Shown piece by piece: positions 35,184 to 44,221 of a DNA stretch of 47,999 nucleotides (its first letter is position 1; the number at the start of each line of letters is the position of its first letter). Source of the DNA: Chloroflexota bacterium (GTDB lineage Bacteria > Chloroflexota > Anaerolineae > Caldilineales > Caldilineaceae); NCBI GenBank assembly GCA_003577005.1, contig QEUW01000014.1, positions 1 through 47,999 of the forward strand. Direction: 5' to 3'. A program made the position numbers and the translations under genes. Under the pieces are notes generated by a model. That model was not told the DNA's origin. It saw only the letters and a list, made by a program, of their open reading frames with translations, and searched no databases.

Positions 35184-36206
35184 ATGCACCATCTAACGGT
35201 CGTTATCCTCAACTACAATACTTGTGATCTGCTGCGCGCCTGTCTGCGCAGCGTCTTTGCCGCGGCGACACAGCGCGCCGACCAGCTTGCCGTCGATGTC
35301 ATCGTCGTAGACAGCGCCAGCACCGACGACAGTGCGGCTATGGTCGCCACGGAATTTCCCCAGGCGCACCTCATCGCCTCACCTGTCAACCTGGGATACA
35401 CCGGCGGCAACAACCTCGCCCTCCACCTCCTCGGCTTTCCCGTAGATGCGCCCCAACTCCCTAACTCCCCAATTCCCCCGCTCCCCCGCCCCCCCGACTA
35501 CGTCCTCCTCCTCAACGCCGACACCGAGCTTGCTGGCGATGCGCTCTGGCAGATGGTAAAAGTGCTAGAAGGGGGACCCGATGCGGGTGCATGTGGCGCA
35601 CACCTGCGCTACGGAGATGGCTCGTTTCAACACGGGGCGTTTCGCTTTCCCACTCTCTTCCAGCTTGTGCTGGACCTGTGGCCTCTGGTAGAGCTTCCTG
35701 GGCTGCGCCGGTTTTGGCCGTGGCTTGCCAACAGCCGGCTCAACGGTCGCTATCCGGCTGTATGCTGGCAAGGCGACGCGCCCTTTACCGTGGATTTTGT
35801 ACTTGGTGCTGCGCTGATGGTGCGCGGGGAGGCCATCCGCCAGGTGGGCGGGTTGGATGACGGCTATTTTATGTACTGTGAAGAGATGGACTGGTGTCTG
35901 CGGCTGGCCAGCGCAGGTTGGACGATTCTGGCCGCGCCGGCAGCCCGTGTGATCCACCATGAAGGGCAGAGCAGCCGCCAGGTGCGTTGGCCGGCCTACG
36001 AACGGCTCTGGCGCAGTCGCTTCCGCTTTTATCGCAAACATGCGCGCCATTATCCGCCGGGCTATTTGTGGTTGGTGCGGCTGCTGGTGCGGATTGGGGT
36101 TGCCTGGCGCGCGTGGCTCGCTGAACAGCGCTTTGCGGATGGGGCATTGACAGGCGTGGAAGCCGCGGCAGAACTACAGACGTATCGAATGATCAAGAAA
36201 TTGTGA
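35184..36206 (+). CDS. GT2-family glycosyltransferase (rhamnosyltransferase-like) with repeat-encoded insertion
   Basis: A 340-residue family-2 glycosyltransferase with the N-terminal strand LTVVILNYN, VDSASTDDS, NLGYTGGNN and the DxD-like LLLNADTE, then the acceptor part with DGYFMYCEEMDWCLR (ED-type base) and RFRFYRKH. It transfers a sugar from an NDP donor to a growing polysaccharide or lipid. Between GGNNLAL and DYVLLLN an insertion of about 20 residues (FPVDAPQLPNSPIPPLPRPP) is encoded by an 8-nt tandem array at 35455-35494. Start is uncertain: 35184 matches the family N-terminus; 35166 and 35142 are in frame. It lies in a cluster of envelope and polysaccharide genes. The insertion loop sits away from the catalytic residues. 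Confidence 0.86.
   Translation: MHHLTVVILNYNTCDLLRACLRSVFAAATQRADQLAVDVIVVDSASTDDSAAMVATEFPQAHLIASPVNLGYTGGNNLALHLLGFPVDAPQLPNSPIPPLPRPPDYVLLLNADTELAGDALWQMVKVLEGGPDAGACGAHLRYGDGSFQHGAFRFPTLFQLVLDLWPLVELPGLRRFWPWLANSRLNGRYPAVCWQGDAPFTVDFVLGAALMVRGEAIRQVGGLDDGYFMYCEEMDWCLRLASAGWTILAAPAARVIHHEGQSSRQVRWPAYERLWRSRFRFYRKHARHYPPGYLWLVRLLVRIGVAWRAWLAEQRFADGALTGVEAAAELQTYRMIKKL
35455..35494. repeat. Octamer tandem array inside the glycosyltransferase gene
   Basis: Five consecutive 8-nt units, starting AACTCCCT and AACTCCCC, ending in the C-rich form CGCCCCCC. The encoded residues (about 88-104) are Pro/Ser-rich and break the pattern of the family. Confidence 0.7.
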
Positions 36207-36212
36207 GGCGGC

Positions 36213-36962
36213 GTGGATACGCTGGTTGTGGTGATTCTCACCAAAAATGAAGCCCGCCATATTACGGAGTGCGTTACCGGTTTGCGGACGTGGTTTTCTC
36301 CGGTTGTTGTCTGGGATTCGTGCAGCACGGACGGCACACAAGCATTGGCGCGGGAAGCCGGAGCCCTCGTTGTGGAGCGTCCCTTTGACAACTTTGCGGC
36401 CCAGCGCCAGGCAGTGCTTGATAGCGTCTGCGCCGACTGGATCCTGTTTGTCGATGCCGACGAACGGGTGACCCCCGTACTGATCGCTGAAATAGAGCGG
36501 CTGGTCGCCGAGGGAAACGCAGACGGCTATTGGATTCCCCGCCGCAACTGGATCGTCGGCGCTGAAATTCGCTATGGCGGCTATTACCCCGACTACCAGT
36601 TACGTCTGCTGCGGCGGTCGGCGGCCCGCTATGACACTAGCCGCGCGGTCCATGAATTTGCCACTGTGAATGGGGAAACCGGCTATTTACAGGAGCCGTT
36701 GATTCACTACAACTACAGCGACTGGCAGCAGTTTCATCGCAAACAGCGCGCATATGCCGCATACGAGGCTCGTATCCTTGCGGCCAGGGGCATCCGCCCG
36801 CGGTTGCACAATTTTGTCTTGCAGCCGGCGCGCGAATTTTTTCGGCGAACCATTACCCTCGCAGGTTGGCGGGACGGCTGGCCGGGGTTGCGGCTGGCGT
36901 TGCTACTGGCGTGGTACTACGGTTTTGTTCCTTACTGGCTGCTGGTGCGAGGGGGAGGGTAA
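36213..36962 (+). CDS. GT2-family glycosyltransferase, WaaE/KdtX-like
   Basis: A 249-residue glycosyltransferase starting at GTG 36213 (MDTLVVVILTKNEARHI), with GAGG upstream. Motifs include VVWDSCSTDGTQ, the FVDADERV D-x-D site, and the acceptor-side GYYPDYQLRLLRR and VHEFATVNGETGYL typical of beta-1,4-glucosyltransferases of the WaaE type. It lies 6 nt after the previous glycosyltransferase gene, so both are likely co-translated. Its last 110 nt overlap, antisense, the 3' end of the histidine kinase gene on the other strand, and encode a hydrophobic C-terminal helix. The sugar and acceptor are not known. Confidence 0.88.
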   Translation: MDTLVVVILTKNEARHITECVTGLRTWFSPVVVWDSCSTDGTQALAREAGALVVERPFDNFAAQRQAVLDSVCADWILFVDADERVTPVLIAEIERLVAEGNADGYWIPRRNWIVGAEIRYGGYYPDYQLRLLRRSAARYDTSRAVHEFATVNGETGYLQEPLIHYNYSDWQQFHRKQRAYAAYEARILAARGIRPRLHNFVLQPAREFFRRTITLAGWRDGWPGLRLALLLAWYYGFVPYWLLVRGGG

Positions 36963-38583
36963 AGGAGAAGCGGCTCCCTTTGCTGGCCAGGTTTTCTGCG
37001 CCTACTTCGCCACCCAAGCGGTTGACGATGCGCTGGACAATCGACAAGCCAAGGCCGTGCCCCTTCCGCAGGGGATCGCGTGGCTGGTGCCGTTGGGGCA
37101 AAAAGAGGGTGGCTGGGTCGTCGATTTTTATGCCCGGGCCATTATCTTGCACCCAGAAACGAACGACTCCATTCTGCGGCTCGTCATATCCCAGCTTCAG
37201 ACGGGGCGGCCGGCCACCATACTTGAGCCCATTGCTCAAATAGTTGTACCACACCTCTTCCAGCCAGGAACTGTTGCCGAGCGCAACCGGCCATGTTTTG
37301 GGGACCACCACTTCAGCATTGTAGTCGCGGATCAGGTGTTCGATGCGCCGGATGACTGCCTGGGTAATGGTGCCCATATCGACCGGCTCGCGCACCACTT
37401 CCTCGTCCGACCCAACGCTGGCGAGCATGAGCAGGGCATCGACAATGTTGCTCATCTTGATCCCGTGCTCCACGATGGTATCCAGACTCTCCTGAATGGT
37501 CTCCGGCGGTAGCGTCGCGTACCCATCGCGCACCAGGTCGGCAAAACCGACGATCAAGGACAGCGGGTTTTTGAGGTCGTGGGCAACCGTGTGAGCAAAG
37601 GCATCGAGCGCCTCATTTTGCCGTTCCAGCCGGTCGCGTTGCCGGCTGACCGACTCCATCAGCCGGGCGTTTTCGATAGCATTGGCCGCATAGGTCGCCA
37701 CCGTCTCGGCCAGTTCGCAGTCACGGTCGTCAAAATAGCCCCCAATCTTGTTGACAAACTCCAACACCCCGATGACCTGGTGGCGGGTGATGAGGGGCAC
37801 AGCCAAAATCGAATGGGTCTTATAACCGGTCTGGCTATCCACCACCGGCGAAAAGCGCTCATCTGTTGACACATGTTGCACATTTGCCGGATGGCCGTGC
37901 TGCGCCACCCAACCGACGATTCCCTGGCCCGGCGCCATCACCAGTTTGTCGGCAGTGATATCTTGCCCGGCGAGATACATGGCAGCGCAAACCAGCGAGC
38001 CACCTGGCTCGCTCTCTCTGAGCCAGACTGAACTACCCTCGGTGACCACGATCTCCGCAATCGCCTGCACCAGTTGCGATATGATCTGCTGCACGTCGAG
38101 GGTAGATGTAAGGATGTGGGCGAGGCGCGTCAGCAGCGTAAGGTTCCGGTTGTCCTGCTGGAGTGCGGCGAGGGTACGTTCCTGTTCGAGCTGGACGGCG
38201 CGCCTTTGAAGCGCCTGCTTGATCCAGAGCGGCCACAAGTGAAGATAATCGTTATCCGAACTGTAGACGAGAAAGCCATCAACATCGAGATCCGCCGTCT
38301 GGGCGAGCAGGTTGCTCTCGGCCTGGCTCTGGACCACAACCATGACAGGGAGCGCGTGGTGAGCCTTGAGCAACCGGGCAGACAGCACGTTATCGCCAGC
38401 TGCAAAGCGCGGATTGAGCAAGATGAGGTCATAGCGCTCGTCTTGAGCCAGGCGAAGCGCCTCCGCTGGCGCGCTCGCCGTACGGACAACGTAGCCGTAC
38501 TGCGCCAGCCGTTCCGTCACCTGCACAATGCGCGAATCCTCGTCATCCAGGTAGAGGATGCGGGGTTGGGGTGGTACGTGCAT
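36853..38583 (-). CDS. GAF-domain histidine kinase with degenerate N-terminal receiver
   Basis: A 576-residue cytoplasmic kinase. Residues 5-125 have the receiver fold sequence pattern (ILYLDDED, DLILLNPRF), but the phospho-acceptor Asp is Asn57 and the conserved Thr and Lys positions are Val and Val/Tyr, so this is a pseudo-receiver. GAF spans about 160-310. HisKA has His335 (VAHDLKNPL); HATPase_c shows YNYLSNGLKYG, DNGPGI and GHGLGLSIV. The C-terminus is a low-complexity Pro/Ala/Thr tail. The ATG at 38583 lies 12 nt after the sbcC stop; an in-frame TTG 15 nt upstream is less likely. It is the last gene of an sbcD-sbcC-kinase operon. The 3' end overlaps the glycosyltransferase gene on the other strand by 110 nt. 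Confidence 0.9.
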   Translation of the reverse strand: MHVPPQPRILYLDDEDSRIVQVTERLAQYGYVVRTASAPAEALRLAQDERYDLILLNPRFAAGDNVLSARLLKAHHALPVMVVVQSQAESNLLAQTADLDVDGFLVYSSDNDYLHLWPLWIKQALQRRAVQLEQERTLAALQQDNRNLTLLTRLAHILTSTLDVQQIISQLVQAIAEIVVTEGSSVWLRESEPGGSLVCAAMYLAGQDITADKLVMAPGQGIVGWVAQHGHPANVQHVSTDERFSPVVDSQTGYKTHSILAVPLITRHQVIGVLEFVNKIGGYFDDRDCELAETVATYAANAIENARLMESVSRQRDRLERQNEALDAFAHTVAHDLKNPLSLIVGFADLVRDGYATLPPETIQESLDTIVEHGIKMSNIVDALLMLASVGSDEEVVREPVDMGTITQAVIRRIEHLIRDYNAEVVVPKTWPVALGNSSWLEEVWYNYLSNGLKYGGRPPRLKLGYDEPQNGVVRFWVQDNGPGIKIDDPATLFLPQRHQPRDPLRKGHGLGLSIVQRIVNRLGGEVGAENLASKGSRFSFTLPLAPAASKEQNRSTTPVATPAATPASRPANLRG

Positions 38584-38594
38584 AGCGTATTGGT

Positions 38595-41306
38595 TCAATC
38601 CCGCTCCAGAATTACACTGGCCCCGTTGACGCGTTGGACCCGGATCAGGTTCTGCGTCGCCTGCTCAAAGGCATCATCGTGGCTGATGACAAAGAGTTGG
38701 CGGAAGCCACGGATGTCTAGAATCTGCCGTACCAACGAATCGCGCCGCGTCTCATCGAGATTGGTCGTCGGCTCATCAAAAAAGGCAATATCGATATTGC
38801 TCATCTCACGCAGGAGCGCCAGGCGGACGGCCAGGGCGGCGCACATCTGCTCGCCGCCCGAAAGCTGGGCAAATTGCCGCTGCCGCCCCTCTACCTCCAG
38901 CGTGATCCCATAGTCTTCATTCCAGGTAAGTTGGCGCGTGTAATCCTGCATCATCTCGCCGAAGATCTGGTTTGCGCTGTGGCTCACCTGTTGGATCAAC
39001 GCTCGTGTCACCTGGGGGCCGGCCCGTCTGAGCAGTTCGCGCAAGGCGTCGAGGATCTCCTCCTGTTTGGCGATGCGCGCCTTTTGCGCTTCCAGGGCGC
39101 AAAGTTCGTCTTTTTGCTTCAGCAGGACTACAATCTCGTTTTGGTCAACGGCCTGCTGTTGTTCCAACAGGCGGAGTTCCGTCTGGATTTGCGCCAGTTG
39201 GGCGCGCAATTGCTGTTCCTGGCCAAGCGTCTGCTGATAGTCGGTCTGGTCGAATTGTGCCTCCGCCGCGCGGAGGTCCACCTCGACATGATGCGCCTCC
39301 TCTTGCGCCTGGCGGTGGAGCGCAACCAGCCGCTCGACATCGGCAGCGCGCTGCTCCACTGTGGCGGCCAGTTGGCGGTGGGTCAACACGGCCTGGTAGG
39401 CCGCCTCATGTTGGCGCAACTCTGCCCGTACAGCGTCCAGCGCCGCATCAAGTTCGCCAAAGCGAGCAAGTTCGCGCTGGTGCTCGTTGAGCTGGTGTTC
39501 TTGAGCGGCGAGTTGGGCTTGCAGTTGCCTCTGCTCGGCTTCGCGCGGCCCCCGGCGAGCCGCTGTAGCCGCTGCTACGGCGTGTTGCGAGCGCGGGTCA
39601 CCCAGCTCCGCCAGTTGCCCCCGGAGTCTCTCGCTCGTTTCCGGCGCAGCGGATAGCGCAGCCATGCGCTCGCGCGCCGTACCCAGCGCTGCTGTGGCCT
39701 GCGCCAGCTCTTGCTCAGCGCGTTCGCGTTCATCGCTGCGCGGCAGACGCAATAAGCGCTGTTGGAGTTGTTGGCGCTCGGCTTCGTACGCCTTGACAGT
39801 GGCTTCGGCGGCCCGAACCTCATCTTGCACCTGCTTGTGTTCGGCGCGCAACTCCGCCAGCCGTTGCGCACTACGGCTCAACATAGCGGTGCGGTGTTCT
39901 TCGGCCAACGGCTGTTCGCAGACCGGGCAGCGTGCCGTCGTGACATCGGCCAGCGTATCGTTTTGCCGCTTGATGATGTCAGCGGCGTTTTTGCTGGCGA
40001 TCTCCCGCTCTTTGGCCGCGTCGATGGCGAGCCGGGCGGCGGCAATCTGCTCGTCGATCACTTGGCTACGTTGGGTTAACTCCGCCAACTGCGCCAGTTG
40101 TCGTTCCAGATCGGCAATCCGACTCTGCAACTGGGTCACCTGCGCTTCTTGTTTTGTCACCTGCTGGCGGGCGTCTGCCAGGCGGGCTTGCTCCTGTTGG
40201 GCCTGCGCCAGGGCCGCTTCGAGCCGTTCCTGCTCCGCCACAGCGGGCGCCAGGCGCGCTGCCTTTGTTTCTGCTTCGGCCACCATCTGTAGATCGTGTT
40301 CAACTGCGGCCAGTGCGGTCTGTGTCTGGGCAAGTGCTCTGTCCAGTTCGGCCTGGCGGCGCTCCAACTGTTGGCGTTGGCGAAGTTGTGCATCCAACTC
40401 TTGTTGGCTCGCCTGAGCGGCCAGATAGTGGTCATGGCCGGTCTGGTGGGCGGCCACCGTTGCTCGTGCCGCTTCGGCCTGTTGTAGTGCGGTGGTCGCT
40501 GCCGCTTGCTGCGCTGCCAGGGCATCGACCTGGGCAAGGAGTTGGATGTGGCGGTTGCGCAGCGTGTTTACCTGCTGCTGGACCTGGTCAAGAACGTTCC
40601 GCCGCGCCGTTACTGCGGCCAGTTGCGTTTCAGTAGAGGTGGCGTGGGCCGTAGCCTTTCTAATTGCACCCGTGCGCTCGGCGACCGCCTCTTCCAGCGG
40701 GGCCAACCGCTCTAGCCGGGCGGCAAGGGCCGAAATACGGACATCGAGCTCCTGGCGCTGGTCGCGCAGCAGGCGCGCCGGTTCGCGCAGCCGGTCGGAA
40801 GCGCGGCTATACTCCTCGACCTGCAAGAGCCGGTCGAAGGTTGGTTTGCGTTTGCCGGACGGTTCGAGAAAGATGGCGGTAAAGGTCCCTTGGGGGACGC
40901 CGACGGCGTCGCGAAAGAGCGCGGCAAGGTCGGAACCCGTGTCGACACCCATGTGTTGGCGCAAGAAGCGTTGGACATCGGCCTTCCCCTCGCAGATCTT
41001 CAACTGGAGTTCGCTGTCGAGGATGCGGTAGTGGGTGGATGAGCCAACGCGCCGCACCACCTGGTAGCTGCGCCCATCGAGCGCGCTGCGGAATTCGACC
41101 AGGATTTCGGCGCTATCGGCGCCTTCGCGGACAAAATCATCGTGGCGATATTCGAGCGCGTCAAAGAGCACAAAACCGATTGCCTCCAGGATGGTGCTCT
41201 TCCCCGCACCATTGTGGCCGACAATCGCATTGACTCCATCGCCAAAGGCAAGCTGGGCGCTGCGGTAGCTCTTGGTGTTGTTGAGATGTAGCGAAAGTAT
41301 CTGCAT
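38595..41306 (-). CDS. sbcC: SbcC/Rad50-type SMC-like ATPase subunit of a DNA double-strand-break nuclease
   Basis: A 903-residue protein with split ATPase: Walker A GHNGAGKST (30-38) at the N-terminus, ABC signature LSGGEQ and Walker B IAFFDEPTTNLD near the C-terminus. Long coiled coils flank a zinc-hook CPVC at about 460-463 (ARCPVCEQPL). Together with the Mre11-type nuclease encoded just upstream it forms a complex that opens hairpin ends and trims DNA ends. The gene begins 6 nt after the sbcD stop and no own Shine-Dalgarno is clear, so translational coupling is likely. Length and hook position are normal for the Rad50-like subgroup. Palindromic DNA is a known SbcCD substrate, of interest given the many palindromic repeats in this genome. 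Confidence 0.93.
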   Translation of the reverse strand: MQILSLHLNNTKSYRSAQLAFGDGVNAIVGHNGAGKSTILEAIGFVLFDALEYRHDDFVREGADSAEILVEFRSALDGRSYQVVRRVGSSTHYRILDSELQLKICEGKADVQRFLRQHMGVDTGSDLAALFRDAVGVPQGTFTAIFLEPSGKRKPTFDRLLQVEEYSRASDRLREPARLLRDQRQELDVRISALAARLERLAPLEEAVAERTGAIRKATAHATSTETQLAAVTARRNVLDQVQQQVNTLRNRHIQLLAQVDALAAQQAAATTALQQAEAARATVAAHQTGHDHYLAAQASQQELDAQLRQRQQLERRQAELDRALAQTQTALAAVEHDLQMVAEAETKAARLAPAVAEQERLEAALAQAQQEQARLADARQQVTKQEAQVTQLQSRIADLERQLAQLAELTQRSQVIDEQIAAARLAIDAAKEREIASKNAADIIKRQNDTLADVTTARCPVCEQPLAEEHRTAMLSRSAQRLAELRAEHKQVQDEVRAAEATVKAYEAERQQLQQRLLRLPRSDERERAEQELAQATAALGTARERMAALSAAPETSERLRGQLAELGDPRSQHAVAAATAARRGPREAEQRQLQAQLAAQEHQLNEHQRELARFGELDAALDAVRAELRQHEAAYQAVLTHRQLAATVEQRAADVERLVALHRQAQEEAHHVEVDLRAAEAQFDQTDYQQTLGQEQQLRAQLAQIQTELRLLEQQQAVDQNEIVVLLKQKDELCALEAQKARIAKQEEILDALRELLRRAGPQVTRALIQQVSHSANQIFGEMMQDYTRQLTWNEDYGITLEVEGRQRQFAQLSGGEQMCAALAVRLALLREMSNIDIAFFDEPTTNLDETRRDSLVRQILDIRGFRQLFVISHDDAFEQATQNLIRVQRVNGASVILERD

Positions 41307-41312
41307 ATTTGG

Positions 41313-42617
41313 TCAGACAACGGGTGCGGAAGCCGTCTCCACCGCCTCGATCCGGTTAGCCAACTCGGTGAGAATGGCGTCGGGGGCGGCATCCCCCAGC
41401 GCCAGGCTCTTGAGCGCCAGTGCGGCGTCGGTCCACCGTTCGCTCTGGTCGCGGAAGCGGGCATCTTGCTGGAGCAGATGGTTGACCACATGGCGCTCGA
41501 GGTCCGCGCGGCTCATCCCTTCTTCGGCCTCGAAGACCCGATCCACTGGCTGTGTCATGTTCTTGACCAGCGGGAGCAGGGGGTTATAAGCCTCGATCAC
41601 CAGTTGTTCGAGCACCCGCAGATCCAGGGCGCTGCGGTCGAAGGGAAGCACCCCGTGCAACTGCACTTCGACCACCGGGCGCTGGTCCGCAACCACGCGC
41701 CGAGCCCCCACATCGCGCGCCTTACGTTGGAAGAGTTCACAACAGTGGTCGCAAAGGAGCTCGGGTGTATTCAACAGGTCGGTCTTGACAATGAGACGAT
41801 GAAATGTACGGCGTTGATTGGCGCGAAGTTCGACCCGATGACGGGCTTCGCCCTCTGTGCGTGCGCCATCGGTGTTCACCTCGACCAGATAATAACCCCG
41901 CTCAGGCCAGGCCGTTTCGTTGATGGCGCAACTCTCCAGGCTACCGGGGTTGTAGATCCAGCCGTCAAAGTTGTAAGGCTTGTGGATGTGACCAAGCGCC
42001 AGGTAATCGACGTGCGGTCGCAACAGGGACCACTGGCGCAGCGATAGCCCCCCTTTGTCGGGGAGCACTCCTTCGACACCGGCGTGGGTGACAAAGATCG
42101 TATACTCGATGCCATCGCGCGGCAGAGCAGCCAGCGCCGCAGCATAACGTTCGATCGCTTTATCGGTGGCGCTGCCGGTGTACCGCAGCCCATGCACGCG
42201 CAGCCCTGGCAACGGATCGAAATACGAGCCCTGCCGGTTGTTGTACCGGGTAAGCTGGGGTTCGCCGTTGATAAACTTGGGGTGCAAAAGGATGAGTAAC
42301 TGGCGCGCCGCCAGCATCTCCACCCAGCCCAGCTTCTCATCCTGATAGGCAAGTTCGTGATTGCCTTCAACCGCGATGCAGGGGATACTCGCGGCTTTGA
42401 GCCGTTCCAGGGCGCTCATGGCCTGGTTGAGCGTCAAGGCCTCGATGGCGCGCTTATGAAAAAGATCACCGGCAAGGATGACAAAATCCACCCGCTCGGT
42501 GCATGCAGTCTCGATGACGTGATAAAAGGCGCGCCCAAAATCGTTGTAGCGTTCGCGATTGTTATATTGCCAGTAGCCGAGATGAGAATCGGCAAAATGT
42601 AAAAAGCGTGCCCTCAT
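41313..42617 (-). CDS. sbcD: SbcD/Mre11-type DNA repair exonuclease
   Basis: A 434-residue metallophosphoesterase. Motifs: FLHFADSHLG (Asp10, His12), ILAGDLFHKR, VEGNHE, THAGVEG and ALGHIHKPYNF, all metal or catalytic ligands of Mre11. The second half is the capping domain plus a helical tail of the Mre11 type, longer than in the classic E. coli protein. Start 42617 has GAGG upstream. It forms an operon with the Rad50-like gene and works with it in double-strand-break processing. No other recombination genes are nearby. Confidence 0.93.
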   Translation of the reverse strand: MRARFLHFADSHLGYWQYNNRERYNDFGRAFYHVIETACTERVDFVILAGDLFHKRAIEALTLNQAMSALERLKAASIPCIAVEGNHELAYQDEKLGWVEMLAARQLLILLHPKFINGEPQLTRYNNRQGSYFDPLPGLRVHGLRYTGSATDKAIERYAAALAALPRDGIEYTIFVTHAGVEGVLPDKGGLSLRQWSLLRPHVDYLALGHIHKPYNFDGWIYNPGSLESCAINETAWPERGYYLVEVNTDGARTEGEARHRVELRANQRRTFHRLIVKTDLLNTPELLCDHCCELFQRKARDVGARRVVADQRPVVEVQLHGVLPFDRSALDLRVLEQLVIEAYNPLLPLVKNMTQPVDRVFEAEEGMSRADLERHVVNHLLQQDARFRDQSERWTDAALALKSLALGDAAPDAILTELANRIEAVETASAPVV

Positions 42618-42771
42618 AATACGCCTCGGGGGTCTGTAAACGATTGGCCGCAGATACGGCGGGTTTAGCAGATCGACGCAGCCAAAACCGGTCTGGCTAC
42701 GCACACTGCGTGTGATTTTCTTCTCGTTTTGCTGTTCCCCAAGAGGGGGCGACTATTCGGAAAGCCTTGCC

Positions 42772-43167
42772 TCAGCGACTATCGGTAACGAGCCGGCTGA
42801 GCGCTGTGCTGACGATGCTGACGATCACACCGGCCAGGAGGGCAGCCACAAAGCCGTTGAGCGGGCCGCCAAAACTAAGCCACTCCCGATCTCCCACCAG
42901 CCCGGCCAGAAACCCGGTCAACAGCAACATGAGCGCATTGATGACCAGGGTAAACAGCCCCAGGGTGAGGATGGTGACAGGGCAGGAAAGCAAGCCGACA
43001 ACTGGCTTGACCAGCGCATTGACAAGGCCAAAGAGCAGAGCGACGATCAACAGGCCAGGGAACTCGGTCGTCAGATTCATACCATTGGGGATAAAGAGAT
43101 TGACCGCAAATGCGGTCACCCAAAGCGCTGCCGCGTTGATCACTAGGCGGAGCAACAGTCCAATCAT
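42772..43167 (-). CDS. Small integral membrane protein, phage-holin-like family (DUF360/YvlD type)
   Basis: A 131-residue protein with four membrane helices starting MIGLLLRLVINAAALWVTAF. Conserved features of the family include the GLVNALVKPVVGLLSCPVTILTLGLF block. Members are annotated as phage holin family protein or YvlD/DUF360, but they are chromosomal and their role is unknown; no phage genes surround it. It starts just after the GNAT gene (9 nt) and is probably co-transcribed. Confidence 0.82.
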   Translation of the reverse strand: MIGLLLRLVINAAALWVTAFAVNLFIPNGMNLTTEFPGLLIVALLFGLVNALVKPVVGLLSCPVTILTLGLFTLVINALMLLLTGFLAGLVGDREWLSFGGPLNGFVAALLAGVIVSIVSTALSRLVTDSR

Positions 43168-43176
43168 TATCGACTC

Positions 43177-44190
43177 CTACTCGATCTTGCGGCGCATGGT
43201 GAGCAATGTTTGCCGGGTGCGGAAACCCATCTGGCTAGCCAACTCGAGCGCTGCTGTGTGTTCGCGATTGAGGGTCAGGTTGACTGGCCAGCGCGGATAA
43301 TCGCCCAGGGTTGAGAGCGCCCATTGCAACAAGCGCTCTTCGTGGCGACCGTACAGCTCTGGTCGTACCCACAACTGAAGCTGATGCGCGCCGCGCCAGC
43401 GCATGGCTGTCAGCACAAGTGCAGCGTCAAAATGGTGACGGTGTGTCTGGATACAACGGCGGTAGACACGGCTCCGCCCGACCGCTCGCCCCAGCCACTC
43501 GAGCACTTGCTGTTCAAACGTGAGCTGGAAATCGACGCGGCGTAGCGCTCGCCACCACTGCGCCTGCACCCCATATTGCAGATTGGCGAGTTCGTACAGC
43601 GGCTGCCACTGGCTGGACGAAAAGGTGGTAAGCTCTTGCGGGATAGTCACCTCCGGCAGCTTGGGCAAGCGGTCCAGCCGCAGATCCACACTGCCCCCCA
43701 CTACCTCGAAGTCCATCCGCTCGTATAGGTGGCGAGCGATCGTGTTGCGTTCATAGACCTGAAGCACCGCCCATCGTCCATCGTGTTCGCGAATATGCTC
43801 GATGGCACGCCCCATCAACCGTCGTGAAATACCCCGGCCACGAAAGGGTGGCGCCACGGCCACATTGGCGATTTGCCAGCGATTCCCCTCACGATCGGCC
43901 TTTTGTACCGTTACATTGCCGACAACCTGCCCCCCCTCGACCCAGACGAAACCACCGAAGAGGTCATCAAACTCACCGGTGCTCCGGTTGAGGAAGCGCA
44001 ACACCCCGCCAATGTGGCTCATGATCCGCATCTCGCGCAGAGCCGCACTGCCGCGGGCGTCTAGCTCATGGGCAAAGGCGTCGGCGATCAGCTCTGCCAC
44101 CGGGCGCAGGTCGCGACCAATGTCAAAAGGGCGGATGCCGGACACAGGCGAATCGCCGATGCGTGATGTTGCAACGTGAATGACAGCCAT
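43177..44190 (-). CDS. GNAT-family acetyltransferase
   Basis: A 337-residue protein whose first two thirds form a GNAT fold: the acetyl-CoA loop is FRGRGISRRLMGRA, preceded by IANVAVAP, and followed by VLQVYERNTIARHLYERMDF. A second, less similar part (about 230-337) ends in LTLNREHTAALELASQMGF, which looks like a second GNAT half, so it may be a double-GNAT protein. The ATG at 44190 lies just downstream of a heptad array, whose in-frame translation gives an implausible N-terminal extension. It lies in the hrcA-grpE transcription unit, 96 nt after grpE. The acceptor is unknown. Confidence 0.8.
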   Translation of the reverse strand: MAVIHVATSRIGDSPVSGIRPFDIGRDLRPVAELIADAFAHELDARGSAALREMRIMSHIGGVLRFLNRSTGEFDDLFGGFVWVEGGQVVGNVTVQKADREGNRWQIANVAVAPPFRGRGISRRLMGRAIEHIREHDGRWAVLQVYERNTIARHLYERMDFEVVGGSVDLRLDRLPKLPEVTIPQELTTFSSSQWQPLYELANLQYGVQAQWWRALRRVDFQLTFEQQVLEWLGRAVGRSRVYRRCIQTHRHHFDAALVLTAMRWRGAHQLQLWVRPELYGRHEERLLQWALSTLGDYPRWPVNLTLNREHTAALELASQMGFRTRQTLLTMRRKIE

Positions 44191-44221
44191 GGTTCGTGGG
44201 CGTTGACCCTCTGAGAGATAC

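Noticed and set aside
42772..43167. Holin-like gene considered as evidence for a prophage
   Set aside because: The protein belongs to the chromosomal YvlD/DUF360-type family, and no phage structural, integrase or lysis genes lie around it.
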